A DNA stretch of 34,810 nt from Desulfobacula sp. (GCF_030611305.1 NZ_JAUWQB010000033.1:1-34810); one strand, 5' to 3'. Counted from the stretch's first letter, positions 1 to 7,878 are shown. Notes: generated by a model not told the origin, from the letters alone. Made by a program: numbers and translations.

Positions 1-4
1 CTCC

Positions 5-37
5 TTGATCATTAAGTTGTGGGGACAACTCGATCAT
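5..37 (+). other. Nested hairpin, possible leader RNA fragment
   Basis: An inner stem AGTTGT (15-20) pairs with ACAACT (25-30) around GGGG, and flanking TGATC and GATCA (6-10 and 32-36) extend it. A second strong hairpin with a short T run follows at 82-104, before the malY-like fossil. The pair could be the end of a structured leader or simply the 3' end of an upstream transcript; the window starts too late to decide. No known riboswitch class was recognised. Confidence 0.3.
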
Positions 38-81
38 AGAGTAACATGAGTCGTACAGATGGCAAAGCCTCTGCACTCTGA

Positions 82-104
82 CCTGGCCCTGAGGGCCAGG
101 GTTT
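82..104 (+). terminator. Rho-independent terminator-like hairpin
   Basis: CCTGGCCC (82-89) and GGGCCAGG (93-100) form a perfect 8-bp GC-rich stem with loop TGA, followed by GTTTT. It may end a transcript entering from the left edge, or terminate conditionally ahead of the malY-like reading frame at 146. The short T run makes it weaker than a classic terminator. Confidence 0.6.
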
Positions 105-145
105 TCACATTAGACTAAACTGATTTAAAGGAGCCTGATGAATAT

Positions 146-640
146 ATGAAATATAATTTTGATGAAATAATTGACCGGACCTGCACCTCTTCGTTGAAAT
201 GGGAAAAATATGTCGGATGTTCTTTTGTTATCGTCCCGAATGAACGGTTAAGAAATAAATTTAAATTCAGATTAAAAGGCCTGATACCGAATGTAAATCT
301 TTTGGGTCTTTTTGCCGCCAAAGCAGCCTATAAAGAATGTAATGAATGGCTTTCCCAATTAATTATCTACCTGAGAAAAAATCGGGATATTGTCCAGGAC
401 CGTGTCAATAAAATGCAGGGGTGTAAACTTACCCCCATTGAGTCTACCTATCTTGCCTGGATTGATGTCAGGGATACAGGTCTTAAAGATCCCGTTCTTT
501 TCTTTGAATAGGCGGGTGTCGGACTTTCCGATGGCAGTTTTTTCGGTCAAAAGGGATTTATACGACTGAATTTCGGATGCCCGAAATCTGTGCTTGAGGA
601 GGGGTTAAAAAGAATGGAGACCGCTTTAAAAAAACTATAA
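146..640 (+). pseudogene. MalY/PatB-type C-S lyase, internally deleted and amber-interrupted
   Basis: The family comprises PLP-dependent cystathionine beta-lyases of about 390 residues (aminotransferase class I/II). The first 20 or so residues match the family N-terminus (MKYNFDEIIDR, then SLKWEKY). The text then jumps to the C-terminal part (IVPNERLRNKF, NLLGLFAAKAAY, CKLTPIESTYLAWID), so about 215 residues, including the PLP-lysine region, are missing. The frame hits TAG at 509-511. In the same frame it continues as AGVGLSDGSFFGQKGFIRLN and reaches TAA at 638-640. Family members usually have a sense codon, often lysine, at the TAG position. AAAGGAG around 128-134 is a surviving ribosome site. 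Only about 164 codons remain, so activity is excluded. Family assignment is by motif memory, not alignment. Confidence 0.8.
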
Positions 641-953
641 TCATCTGAAGGGCCAATGAAACCGACTTGATGGCTTACTGATCAAAAAAAGTACTTAAAA
701 AAGAACAGGGACTGCTTTCTTACGCTGATGCTGCTACCCTGAGATCTAAGAAAAAAAGGGTTCTGGGATATAAAATCACATATCAGACAAAGTTTTACGA
801 TATATTACCTGTCCTTTTAGAAAATTTTAGCTGGTCAAAATACGGGAAATAAAATTCGGTGGCTTTATCTTGTATATACAAGATAAAAGCTTAATATCTC
901 TATAGTTTTGAATATGTTATAAATGTTTTTTTATCCTTATTATCTTTTTTTGC
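641..953. other. Decayed intergenic stretch upstream of liv
   Basis: No convincing gene. An open frame without a start codon at 682-852 (+) encodes a short basic peptide containing LGYKITYQTKFYDILP and ending in WSKYGK. It could be the C-terminal remnant of another lost gene but is not recognised. The rest is AT-rich and contains the palindrome annotated at 864-887. Confidence 0.4.
864..887. promoter_or_regulatory. Perfect 24-bp palindrome, candidate operator of liv
   Basis: Half-site TTTATCTTGTAT is followed directly by its exact reverse complement. It has no T run, so it is not a simple terminator. It ends about 66 bases before the -35 box of the liv promoter. The core TTGTATATACAA resembles operators bound by dimeric GntR/FadR-type regulators in general form; the actual regulator is unknown and none is encoded next to it. 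Confidence 0.5.
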
Positions 954-982
954 TTGACTATGGGGAACCTTCTTTTTATAGT
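954..982 (+). promoter_or_regulatory. Sigma-70 type promoter of the liv operon
   Basis: TTGACT (954-959) and TATAGT (977-982) are separated by 17 bases. The predicted start near 989 gives a leader of about 65 bases to the livK start at 1055. A 12-bp palindrome TAATTGCAATTA (1000-1011) lies just inside the transcript start and could bind a repressor. Confidence 0.65.
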
Positions 983-1054
983 TGCAAAACTTAGAATTGT
1001 AATTGCAATTATGCTGTACTAAACCAGTAATTCAAACTAAAGGGGAGTAAAAGA

Positions 1055-2173
1055 ATGAAATCTTTTTTTAAAACTTTGGCACTTGCGTTAGTCTTATTGA
1101 TTGGCATTACGGCACCTGGCTTTGCCGGTGACACAATCAAACTTGGATCTGGAGGTGTTATCTCCGGCGACCTGGCACCCTATGGAATTTCTGCTGTAAG
1201 AGGTGTTGAGATTGCCATTGAAGACCTAAATGCCAAAAGTGGTATTCTGGGTAAAAAAATCGAATTATTAATCGGTGATGATGTATGTAAACCAGAGGTG
1301 GCAGTTAACATGGCGACCAAACTGGTATCAGACGGTGCACAGATGATTGTCGGCCATGTCTGCTCCGGCGCCACCATCGCTGCAAACAAAATCTATAAAG
1401 ATGCAGGACTTTTGATTGTCTCTCCGGCATCAACCAATGACGATTTGACCCTTAAAGGTGAACATCCCAACTTCTTTCGAACCATTTCCTATGATGGTGC
1501 CCAGGCTGCTCTGATGACTTCTTTTGTTAAAAACAATCTGAAAGTCAAAACAGTTGCCCTGATCCATGACAAAGGCGATTATGGTAAAGGCCAGATGGAA
1601 CTTGCCAGAAAAAACTTTGAAAGCTTAGGTGGCGTTGAAGTCGTTCTTTTTGAAGGCGTAACAACCGGTGCAGTTGATTATACAGCCATTGTACAGAAAA
1701 TCAAAAGATCTAAAGCCGAACTCACCATGTGGGGCGGCTATCATTCAGACGCTTCCAAAATTGTTGGTATGCTCAAAAAGAAAAAAGTTAATACGATTTT
1801 CTTTGGCGCTGATGGTATCATCGGTGACAACTTTGTACAACTGGCAGGCAAATATTCTGACGGTGTCTATGCAACAGGCCCGAATGATACTTCCAGCAAT
1901 CCGCTTTATAAAGAACTTGTTGTCAAACATCAGAAAAAATACGGCGAAGCTCCCGGAACATTTTTCTTCAATGGGTATGCCTGTGTTCAGGCTCTTGCTG
2001 CTGCTGCAGAAAAAGCAGGCTCAATAGATTATGACAAAATGAGAGCTGCCATGTTTGAAATTAAAATCGATTCTCCTTTAGGACCCATCGGTTTTGATAA
2101 AAACGGCGACGTTATCGGCGCAGGTTTTTCTGTCTATCAGGTTCAGAATGGAAAATATACCCAGGTTAATTAA
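1055..2173 (+). CDS. livK: Liv-type ABC transporter substrate-binding protein
   Basis: Periplasmic binding protein of the leucine/isoleucine/valine family (Peripla_BP_6), 372 residues, the usual size. It captures the substrate in the periplasm and delivers it to the membrane permeases encoded downstream. A signal peptide covers about residues 1-24 (basic start, hydrophobic LALALVLLIGI, cleavage after GFA). The mature part opens with IKLGSGGVISGDLAPYG, typical of the fold. GGGGAG precedes the ATG at good distance. The family also binds aromatic acids and amides, so branched-chain amino acids are not the only possible ligands. The nearby aromatic-type oxidoreductase operon makes an aromatic ligand possible (inference). 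The gene is separated from livH by a hairpin that would give it higher expression. Confidence 0.93.
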   Translation: MKSFFKTLALALVLLIGITAPGFAGDTIKLGSGGVISGDLAPYGISAVRGVEIAIEDLNAKSGILGKKIELLIGDDVCKPEVAVNMATKLVSDGAQMIVGHVCSGATIAANKIYKDAGLLIVSPASTNDDLTLKGEHPNFFRTISYDGAQAALMTSFVKNNLKVKTVALIHDKGDYGKGQMELARKNFESLGGVEVVLFEGVTTGAVDYTAIVQKIKRSKAELTMWGGYHSDASKIVGMLKKKKVNTIFFGADGIIGDNFVQLAGKYSDGVYATGPNDTSSNPLYKELVVKHQKKYGEAPGTFFFNGYACVQALAAAAEKAGSIDYDKMRAAMFEIKIDSPLGPIGFDKNGDVIGAGFSVYQVQNGKYTQVN

Positions 2174-2188
2174 TATCTGATCTAAAAT

Positions 2189-2235
2189 AAAAACAGGAGC
2201 GTAATAGAAAACATGTATTACAGCTCCTGTTTTTA
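2189..2235 (+). terminator. Intercistronic terminator/attenuator between livK and livH
   Basis: AAAAACAGGAGC plus GTAATA pairs with TATTAC plus GCTCCTGTTTTT around a short loop, with one unpaired A, and the second arm supplies its own T run. It lies only 16 bases after the livK stop and about 57 before livH. A leaky terminator here would make more binding protein than membrane components, as is common in binding-protein transporters. Confidence 0.85.
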
Positions 2236-2291
2236 TATGTATTAATTTTGCTTAAATTTAACAAAATTTAGGAGATAATAATTTAATTAAC

Positions 2292-3275
2292 ATGCGTCTG
2301 TTTAAAATTATATTGGGTGTGGCAGTTGTCGGGATACTGGGATTTTTAGGCATCAAAGAGATCATTGCAGACCCTGTCTATTTTTTAGAGCTGTTCTTAG
2401 GAGGCCTTACAAGGGGAAGCATATATGCCTTGATCGCTCTTGGGTATACCATGGTCTATGGTATTATCCAGTTGATCAACTTTGCCCATGGTGAAATCTA
2501 TATGATCGGTGCCATGACTGCCCTTATTGTTGCCAGTGTCTTAGGACTTTGGGGATGGAACTCTGCTGTTATCGTTATCCTTGCCTTTGTTTTTGCCATT
2601 GTTTACTCCTGCGCCTATGGATTTACCGTTGAAAAAATCGCCTATATGCCCTTAAGAACTGCACCAAGGCTTTCAGCCCTTATTTCAGCCATTGGAATGA
2701 GTCTTTTTTTACAAAATTATGTCATGCTAGCCCAGACATCAGAATATATGCCCTTTGAAAGTCTGATCCCTGATTTTAAATTCTGGGAACCTTTTAGCCA
2801 CATTATTACTTCCGTTGAAATGACAATCATTGTCACCACTGTCATTGTCATGATTCTCTTAGGCATACTCATTAAATTCACCAAAATCGGCAAGGCCATG
2901 AGAGCGGCTGCCCAGGATAAAATCATGGCATCACTTGTGGGCATCAACGTGAACCGGGTTATTTCCACGACCTTTGTTGTCGGATCAGCCACGGCTGCAA
3001 TCGGCGGTGTTTTAATTGCCTGCCATGTGGGCCAGATAAACTTTTATATCGGATTTCTAGCAGGGCTTAAAGCTTTTATCGCAGCTGTTTTAGGCGGGAT
3101 CGGAAGTATTCCCGGTGCTGTTTTGGGAAGTCTTGTACTGGGTATTTCAGAAAGTATGTTTACCGGTTATTTCTGGAGTGAATATGAAGATGTTTTTGCC
3201 TTTAGCATTCTTGTGATTATTCTGATATTCAGACCGTCGGGTATCCTTGGCAGAGATGAAACCTCTAAAGTTTAA
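2292..3275 (+). CDS. livH: Liv-type ABC transporter permease LivH
   Basis: Inner-membrane permease of the branched-chain amino acid transport family (BPD_transp_2), 327 residues with about eight hydrophobic segments. Family hallmarks are GSIYALIALGYTMVYGI early on, INFAHGEIYMIGA, and the C-terminal GLKAFIAAVLGGIGSIPGAV loop that contacts the ATPase. It carries an N-terminal extension of about 30 residues with an extra hydrophobic stretch. The ribosome site AGGAG (about 2270) is 17 bases before this ATG, which is long. An in-frame ATT at 2286 is closer, so the exact start is slightly uncertain. It pairs with LivM to form the pore. Confidence 0.92.
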   Translation: MRLFKIILGVAVVGILGFLGIKEIIADPVYFLELFLGGLTRGSIYALIALGYTMVYGIIQLINFAHGEIYMIGAMTALIVASVLGLWGWNSAVIVILAFVFAIVYSCAYGFTVEKIAYMPLRTAPRLSALISAIGMSLFLQNYVMLAQTSEYMPFESLIPDFKFWEPFSHIITSVEMTIIVTTVIVMILLGILIKFTKIGKAMRAAAQDKIMASLVGINVNRVISTTFVVGSATAAIGGVLIACHVGQINFYIGFLAGLKAFIAAVLGGIGSIPGAVLGSLVLGISESMFTGYFWSEYEDVFAFSILVIILIFRPSGILGRDETSKV

Positions 3276-3298
3276 CCACATTATTTAGAAAGTTGATT

Positions 3299-4501
3299 AT
3301 GGTTACAAAAAAAGAAATCAAACTATCATTTTTTATTGGTTTATGGTTCATGGTGCTGACCTTCCCTATCATGGTCATAAAAGTCAACACTATAACTAAT
3401 ACTGTGATTTTCAGATGGCCCAACCTTCTATGGGTTGGTATTGTATGCTTTTTTGCCTCTCTTATCTGGAATTATCTTTTGCGGATGAAAGAAGAAAAAA
3501 AAAAAGCAGATACCAAAGATGATATTCCCATTGTTCACAGACTGCTTCAAAATGAAAAATTCAAAATACCGTTTTTAGCTGCACTGGCAATATTTTTCCT
3601 TCTTTATCCCTTTGTGTTTTCCATGTATCATACCAGTATCTTGATTTCAGCACTGATCTATGTGATGCTGGGGCTGGGCCTGAATATTGTTGTGGGACTG
3701 GCAGGACTCCTGGATCTCGGGTATGTTGCTTTTTATGCTGTTGGGGCTTATACCTATGCATTGTTAAACCTGCATTTTGGCATCAGTTTCTGGGTGGTCC
3801 TGCCCATCAGTGCAGTCTTCGGTGCCATAGCCGGAACCCTTTTAGGGTATCCCGTACTCCGTCTGAGAGGCGATTATCTGGCCATTGTTACTTTGGGTTT
3901 TGGTGAAATCATCAGAATTGTCCTTGAAAACTGGGATGATTTTTCAAATGGACCCCGGGGAATAGGCAATATTCCAGCACCGAGCTTTTTCGGTCATCAA
4001 TTTGGGCAGCATGATTCCGTCATTTATATTTATTTTATTGTTATCGGATTGGTGCTGATGACCATTTTCTTTGTCAACCGGCTTGAAAACTCAAGAATTG
4101 GTCGTGCCTGGATCGCCTTGAGGGACGATGAAATTGCCTGTCAGGCCATGGGCATTGACAAGTTCAAAACCAAGCTGACAGCTTTTACCCTTGGTGCAAC
4201 CTGGGCTGCCCTGGGGGGTGTTGTTTTTGCTGCAAAAACCTCATTTATTAACCCCATGTCCTTTACAATCTGGGAGTCCATTACCATTCTGTGCGTTGTT
4301 GTTATCGGCGGGATGGGATCTGCCATTGGTGTTATCGCCGGTGCCCTTGTACTGATACTGCTGCCGGAATACTTAAGAGCCGTTGCCGAATACCGGATGC
4401 TTGTATTTGGTGCACTCCAGGTCATCGTAATGGTATTTAAACCGGAAGGGCTTATTCGAAGTGTCCGTAAAATATATAAATTTAAAAAAGTAAAAGAATA
4501 A
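3299..4501 (+). CDS. livM: Liv-type ABC transporter permease LivM
   Basis: Second membrane subunit, 400 residues. The core shows the LivM signature stretches LGLGLNIVVGLAGLLDLGYVA, LRLRGDYLAIVTLGFGEIIR and VVVIGGMGSAIGVIAGALV. An N-terminal extension of about 100 residues has two further hydrophobic segments and a lysine-rich linker (EEKKKADTK). The start was set at ATG 3299, which has AGAAAG 6 bases upstream; a TTG at 3293 in the same frame is an alternative. It sits 23 bases after livH and 4 bases before livG, so it is cotranscribed. Confidence 0.92.
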   Translation: MVTKKEIKLSFFIGLWFMVLTFPIMVIKVNTITNTVIFRWPNLLWVGIVCFFASLIWNYLLRMKEEKKKADTKDDIPIVHRLLQNEKFKIPFLAALAIFFLLYPFVFSMYHTSILISALIYVMLGLGLNIVVGLAGLLDLGYVAFYAVGAYTYALLNLHFGISFWVVLPISAVFGAIAGTLLGYPVLRLRGDYLAIVTLGFGEIIRIVLENWDDFSNGPRGIGNIPAPSFFGHQFGQHDSVIYIYFIVIGLVLMTIFFVNRLENSRIGRAWIALRDDEIACQAMGIDKFKTKLTAFTLGATWAALGGVVFAAKTSFINPMSFTIWESITILCVVVIGGMGSAIGVIAGALVLILLPEYLRAVAEYRMLVFGALQVIVMVFKPEGLIRSVRKIYKFKKVKE

Positions 4502-4505
4502 ATTT

Positions 4506-5297
4506 ATGGAACCTATACTTAATGTAAAGAACCTCACAATGAATTTTGGAGGTCTAAAAGCGCTGGACACTGTAAACATTGCAGTTGAAAAGGGACAGAT
4601 CGCTGCCCTTATCGGGCCCAACGGTGCAGGAAAAACCACATTTTTCAATTGTATTACCGGAATTTATGAGGTCAGTGAGGGCCGCATGGAAATAACGCCT
4701 CCGGGTAAATCGACTCAGGAATTGAAGGGGCTTAAAACCAATGTTGTGACTGAAAGAGGCCTTGCAAGGACCTTCCAGAATATCAGGCTTTTTGAAGGGA
4801 TGACAGTTCTTGAGAATGTCATGATCGGAAGACACTGCAGGCTGAAATCAGGAATCTTCAGCGCCATGCTTCGACCTTCAAGCCAGAAGGATGAAGAGAA
4901 GAAAGCAGTTAACGACAGTTATAAAATCCTTGAAAAAATCGGTCTTGAGCAATATGTCAATGAAATGGCAGTCAACCTTCCCTATGGTGCCCAGCGACGT
5001 CTTGAAATTGCAAGAGCCCTTGCCACAGACCCGTTTTTGCTGCTCCTGGATGAACCTGCCGCAGGCATGAATCCTCAAGAAACAAAAGAACTTGATGATT
5101 TAATCATCTGGCTGAGGGATAATGAAAATTTATCCATCTTACTGATTGAACATGACATGAAGCTTGTCATGAGCCTGTCAGATAACATTCATGTTGTGGA
5201 TTACGGAAAAAAAATTGCCGAAGGCACGCCTGAAGAGGTGAAATCTAATCCGGACGTAATCAAAGCCTATCTTGGAGACGAGTCTGAAGATGCTTAA
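4506..5297 (+). CDS. livG: Liv-type ABC transporter ATPase LivG
   Basis: ATP-binding subunit, 263 residues, driving import through LivH/LivM. Walker A is GPNGAGKTT (residues 37-45). The signature is the LivG-style variant YGAQRRLEIARALA instead of a strict LSGGQ. Walker B is LLLLDEPAAGMNP, followed by the H-loop in LLIEHDMKLVM. The insert after Walker A with TFQNIRLFEGMTVLENVMIGRH is typical of LivG and separates it from LivF. The gene starts 4 bases after livM with a weak ribosome site, suggesting translational coupling, and its end overlaps livF. Confidence 0.94.
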   Translation: MEPILNVKNLTMNFGGLKALDTVNIAVEKGQIAALIGPNGAGKTTFFNCITGIYEVSEGRMEITPPGKSTQELKGLKTNVVTERGLARTFQNIRLFEGMTVLENVMIGRHCRLKSGIFSAMLRPSSQKDEEKKAVNDSYKILEKIGLEQYVNEMAVNLPYGAQRRLEIARALATDPFLLLLDEPAAGMNPQETKELDDLIIWLRDNENLSILLIEHDMKLVMSLSDNIHVVDYGKKIAEGTPEEVKSNPDVIKAYLGDESEDA

Positions 5298-5997
5298 ATT
5301 AAAAGACATACACACATTTTATGGAAACATTCATGCACTCAAAGGTATTAACCTTGAGATTTCCGAAGGAGAGGTTATTTCTCTGATCGGGGCGAATGGT
5401 GCCGGGAAATCAACCACATTGATGACTACAAGTGGTATCGTTCCTGCCAAACAAGGCTCTGTTGAATTCAAAGGGCAGGATATCACCCACATGCCCGCTG
5501 ATGATATCGTCAAACTGGGAATCTGCCAGGTACCGGAAGGCCGGAGGATATTTCCATACCTTACTGTGGCCGAGAACCTTGACATGGGTGCTTTCCTTCG
5601 GAACGACAAGGATGGAATCAAGGATGATTTTGATTATGTTTACAACCTTTTTCCCATTCTTGCAGATAGGAAAAATCAGATCGGCGGCACCTTAAGCGGC
5701 GGCGAACAGCAGATGCTGGCCATTTCAAGGGCCTTGATGTCAAGGCCAAAGGTGCTGCTCCTTGATGAACCGTCCCTTGGACTTGCACCCATCATTGTCA
5801 AACAGATTTTCGGTATTATTAAAAAAATCAATGAAGAACAAAAAACCACCATTTTCATTGTTGAGCAGAATGCAAACCTTGCTCTAAAAGCAGCCCACCG
5901 CGGGTATGTAATGGAAAATGGTTTGATTACGATGACAGATACCGGTAAAAATCTGCTGGCCAATGAAGATGTCAAAAAGGCATACCTGGGCATATAA
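5290..5997 (+). CDS. livF: Liv-type ABC transporter ATPase LivF
   Basis: Second ATPase subunit, 235 residues from ATG 5290, the usual LivF length; it overlaps the livG end by 8 bases. A TTG at 5272 would add six residues with no family support. Walker A is GANGAGKST (about residues 34-42), signature LSGGEQQMLAISRALM, Walker B LLLDEPSLGLAP, and the C-terminus YLGI is characteristic. The motif VPEGRRIFPYLTVAENL is a LivF hallmark. It is the last gene of the liv operon, followed by a terminator. Confidence 0.94.
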   Translation: MLKLKDIHTFYGNIHALKGINLEISEGEVISLIGANGAGKSTTLMTTSGIVPAKQGSVEFKGQDITHMPADDIVKLGICQVPEGRRIFPYLTVAENLDMGAFLRNDKDGIKDDFDYVYNLFPILADRKNQIGGTLSGGEQQMLAISRALMSRPKVLLLDEPSLGLAPIIVKQIFGIIKKINEEQKTTIFIVEQNANLALKAAHRGYVMENGLITMTDTGKNLLANEDVKKAYLGI

Positions 5998-6020
5998 ACG
6001 CCCACTTATTTACAATTAAC

Positions 6021-6054
6021 AAAACCCTTGGGGAAGATATTCTTAAAGGGTTTT
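6021..6054. terminator. Terminator after livF, usable from both strands
   Basis: AAAACCCTT (6021-6029) pairs with AAGGGTTTT (6046-6054). The loop itself can pair as AAGA/TCTT. With A and T runs on either side it can end livF transcripts on the + strand and the acetyltransferase transcript on the - strand, which converge here. Confidence 0.75.
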
Positions 6055-6078
6055 CGTGATGGTTAGGTTAAACTTGAT

Positions 6079-6531
6079 TTATAGTTTCTTTCTAAGGTTG
6101 ATGAACTCGCTTCTTTCAAACCCGAGTTTTTTAAAAAAGGAAAGCACATCAGTGGAATCCCAAACAACGGACGAATAAATATATTTAATTCCTTTTTCTT
6201 TATAAATATCACAAATTTTCATAGCAAGTGCAACCCCGATGCCCTGTCCCATAAAATCCGGGTGAACCCCAATGGCCAGAATCCAGGCACTCTTTTTAAT
6301 CCCAAATCCTGCGTAAAGACTTGTGCTGATCATATATCCTATCACGTTCCCGTTGATTTCCGCTACCAGGCTTGACTTGCCTGCGTCCTCAGATATCTGC
6401 TGCTCAATAACTTTTATAAAATCCACTCCAGCATCATCTTCCGAGATGGCCTTTCTTATATTTTGAATTGCCTCTGCATCATTAAGAGTGATTTCTCTTA
6501 TGTTGACTGTGTCTTCCACAAGATCCTCCAT
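6079..6531 (-). CDS. GNAT family N-acetyltransferase
   Basis: GCN5-related acetyltransferase of about 150 residues, which transfers acetyl from acetyl-CoA to an amino group of an unknown acceptor. The CoA-binding motif A is ILAIGVHPDFMGQGIGVALA, containing the Q/RxxGxG/A pattern; the C-terminal strand VLSFFKKLGFERSEF fits the fold. Two starts are possible: ATG at 6531, or GTG at 6519. The GTG has an ideal GGAGG (6529-6525 on the - strand) five bases before it, and that site would lie inside the first codons of the longer form. The gene begins 2 bases after the end of the small protein encoded just upstream, so the two are coexpressed. Confidence 0.85.
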   Translation of the reverse strand: MEDLVEDTVNIREITLNDAEAIQNIRKAISEDDAGVDFIKVIEQQISEDAGKSSLVAEINGNVIGYMISTSLYAGFGIKKSAWILAIGVHPDFMGQGIGVALAMKICDIYKEKGIKYIYSSVVWDSTDVLSFFKKLGFERSEFINLRKKL

Positions 6532-6533
6532 TG

Positions 6534-6719
6534 TTATTCTACTTTTATGATCTTAACTATATGACCGACCCAGTTAGGCGGAAGATAAATTCTGCCGCTG
6601 TTACCACTGGATTTTACTTCTTTTTCAATCATCTCTTCACCATAGACCTCAAACTTTACCTTTGTCTGAGATATGGATTGATTTTCTGTGCTTCTTTCTT
6701 TTTTCTCTTTATCTGCCAT
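6534..6719 (-). CDS. Small DUF2080-like (AbrB-like) protein
   Basis: A protein of 61 residues. The C-terminal half contains EKEVKSSGNSGRIYLPPNWV, matching the pattern of DUF2080, the family of small 'putative transposon-encoded' proteins known mainly from archaea, whose KSGNSGRIYLP core also resembles AbrB/SpoVT swapped-hairpin DNA-binding domains. The N-terminus is charged and polar. A ribosome site (GGATAGGATG) precedes the ATG. It forms a unit with the downstream acetyltransferase. No transposase is visible nearby. A DNA-binding or antitoxin-like role is possible but unproved. Confidence 0.65.
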   Translation of the reverse strand: MADKEKKERSTENQSISQTKVKFEVYGEEMIEKEVKSSGNSGRIYLPPNWVGHIVKIIKVE

Positions 6720-6903
6720 ATAACATCCTATCCTTACAAAAAAAATGTTTGTTACCGATTCTTTTATTTAAGATCATTTTTTTTTGTATAAAGCACCTTT
6801 TAATTATAAATAGCTTATTTTTATCTGTTATGTAGCCAAATTATATCTTTTTATGAATATTTTCAACACCAAAGTATTATTTTTTGAAAACATCTTAAAA
6901 ATA

Positions 6904-6947
6904 AAAAAGGACAGGGGGGAAACGATATTCTTGCCTGCCCTTTTTTT
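6904..6947 (-). terminator. Terminator of the molybdoenzyme/2-oxoacid oxidoreductase operon
   Basis: A stem of AAAAAAGG-A-CAGG against CCTG-C-CCTTTTTT with a single mismatch surrounds a loop of about 20 bases. It lies just past the stop of the NrfD-like gene. On the - strand it reads as a GC stem followed by a T run. It is symmetrical enough to work in both directions. Confidence 0.8.
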
Positions 6948-6957
6948 AAATCACTAT

Positions 6958-7860
6958 CTAAATCAAGGGTTTATACACCGCACTTTTCATTATAACATAC
7001 CGCATGGCAAGGTCTCCTGCAAATACTGAGGCCAATCTTAAAAAAATCAGAAAGCCGTTGGTATCCCCACCCCACATGATTAGAGTCAGAAGCAATGGAA
7101 GGACAATTCCAAGCCCTCCCACACCAATTAAAGAGATTTTTGAAACCTCTCCGCTTATCATTGATTTAATGGACTCTTTTCCGATTTCATTGCTGTGCCA
7201 GGTTCCCCAGACGTAGAGCAGAATGCATAAGAAATAAACAAAGAAAAACGCCTCTGCCCATACTTCCATGCCTGATGCCAGAACAGCGGAACTGGAAACT
7301 GCAAACATGAACTGCAGAATCTGGTGTCCGATCCATACCCCTGAAATGACGGACAATGGCAGGACCATTGTTGAACTCCAGGCAGGAAGTGCTCTGATCA
7401 CGTTCATTGTGGCAAATCCATGGGAAATAATTAAGAGACACAAAATTCCCATGATACAATTAAACACAACATTAAAGCTGCCGGCTGTTACAATCTGTAA
7501 AAACCCCAAAGCTGCAAAAATTCCGATTATCCAGATACCGCGGGACAACTCGGATGTGTTGGGTTTCATGATCATTCGCCAGGCCCTTAAAGGCATGCCA
7601 AGATAAAGCACATGAATAATACCACCAAGTACCAGGGTAATCAGCCAACCCAGGATAAGCCCTGCCTTGTATTCATAAAAGAGCGACACAAAATAAAGGC
7701 CAGCTCCGATTTCCGAGAAAAAAAAGGCCAGCCACAAAAATAGGCCTTTGTCATCAATCCATTCTTGCTGACGGGTGGGGCGCATCATCCATTCGTATGG
7801 CTTTAAGTCACTGCCAGTAGGATGGAACATAATTTTTTCAAGCTCATTTCTTTGTTTCAT
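6958..7860 (-). CDS. NrfD-type membrane anchor subunit (PadD-like)
   Basis: Integral membrane subunit, 300 residues with about eight hydrophobic segments (for example LFLWLAFFFSEIGAGLYFV, LILGWLITLVLGGIIHVLYL). It belongs to the NrfD/DmsC/PsrC group that anchors molybdoenzyme complexes and exchanges electrons with quinones. The motif GGIIHVLYLGMPLRAWRM is typical of this group. It is the last gene of a seven-gene operon, 18 bases after the catalytic subunit, with GGAGG upstream. In phenylacetyl-CoA:acceptor oxidoreductase the smallest subunit, PadD, has this role; the match is by context. Neither enzyme part carries a visible Tat signal, so the complex should face the cytoplasm. Confidence 0.8.
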   Translation of the reverse strand: MKQRNELEKIMFHPTGSDLKPYEWMMRPTRQQEWIDDKGLFLWLAFFFSEIGAGLYFVSLFYEYKAGLILGWLITLVLGGIIHVLYLGMPLRAWRMIMKPNTSELSRGIWIIGIFAALGFLQIVTAGSFNVVFNCIMGILCLLIISHGFATMNVIRALPAWSSTMVLPLSVISGVWIGHQILQFMFAVSSSAVLASGMEVWAEAFFFVYFLCILLYVWGTWHSNEIGKESIKSMISGEVSKISLIGVGGLGIVLPLLLTLIMWGGDTNGFLIFLRLASVFAGDLAMRYVIMKSAVYKPLI

Positions 7861-7878
7861 AATTGTTCAATCCTCCTT

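Noticed and set aside
509-511. TAG read as pyrrolysine in the MalY-like frame
   Set aside because: Some Desulfobacterota use pyrrolysine, but this gene also lacks its whole central catalytic part, so the TAG is simply one more lesion.
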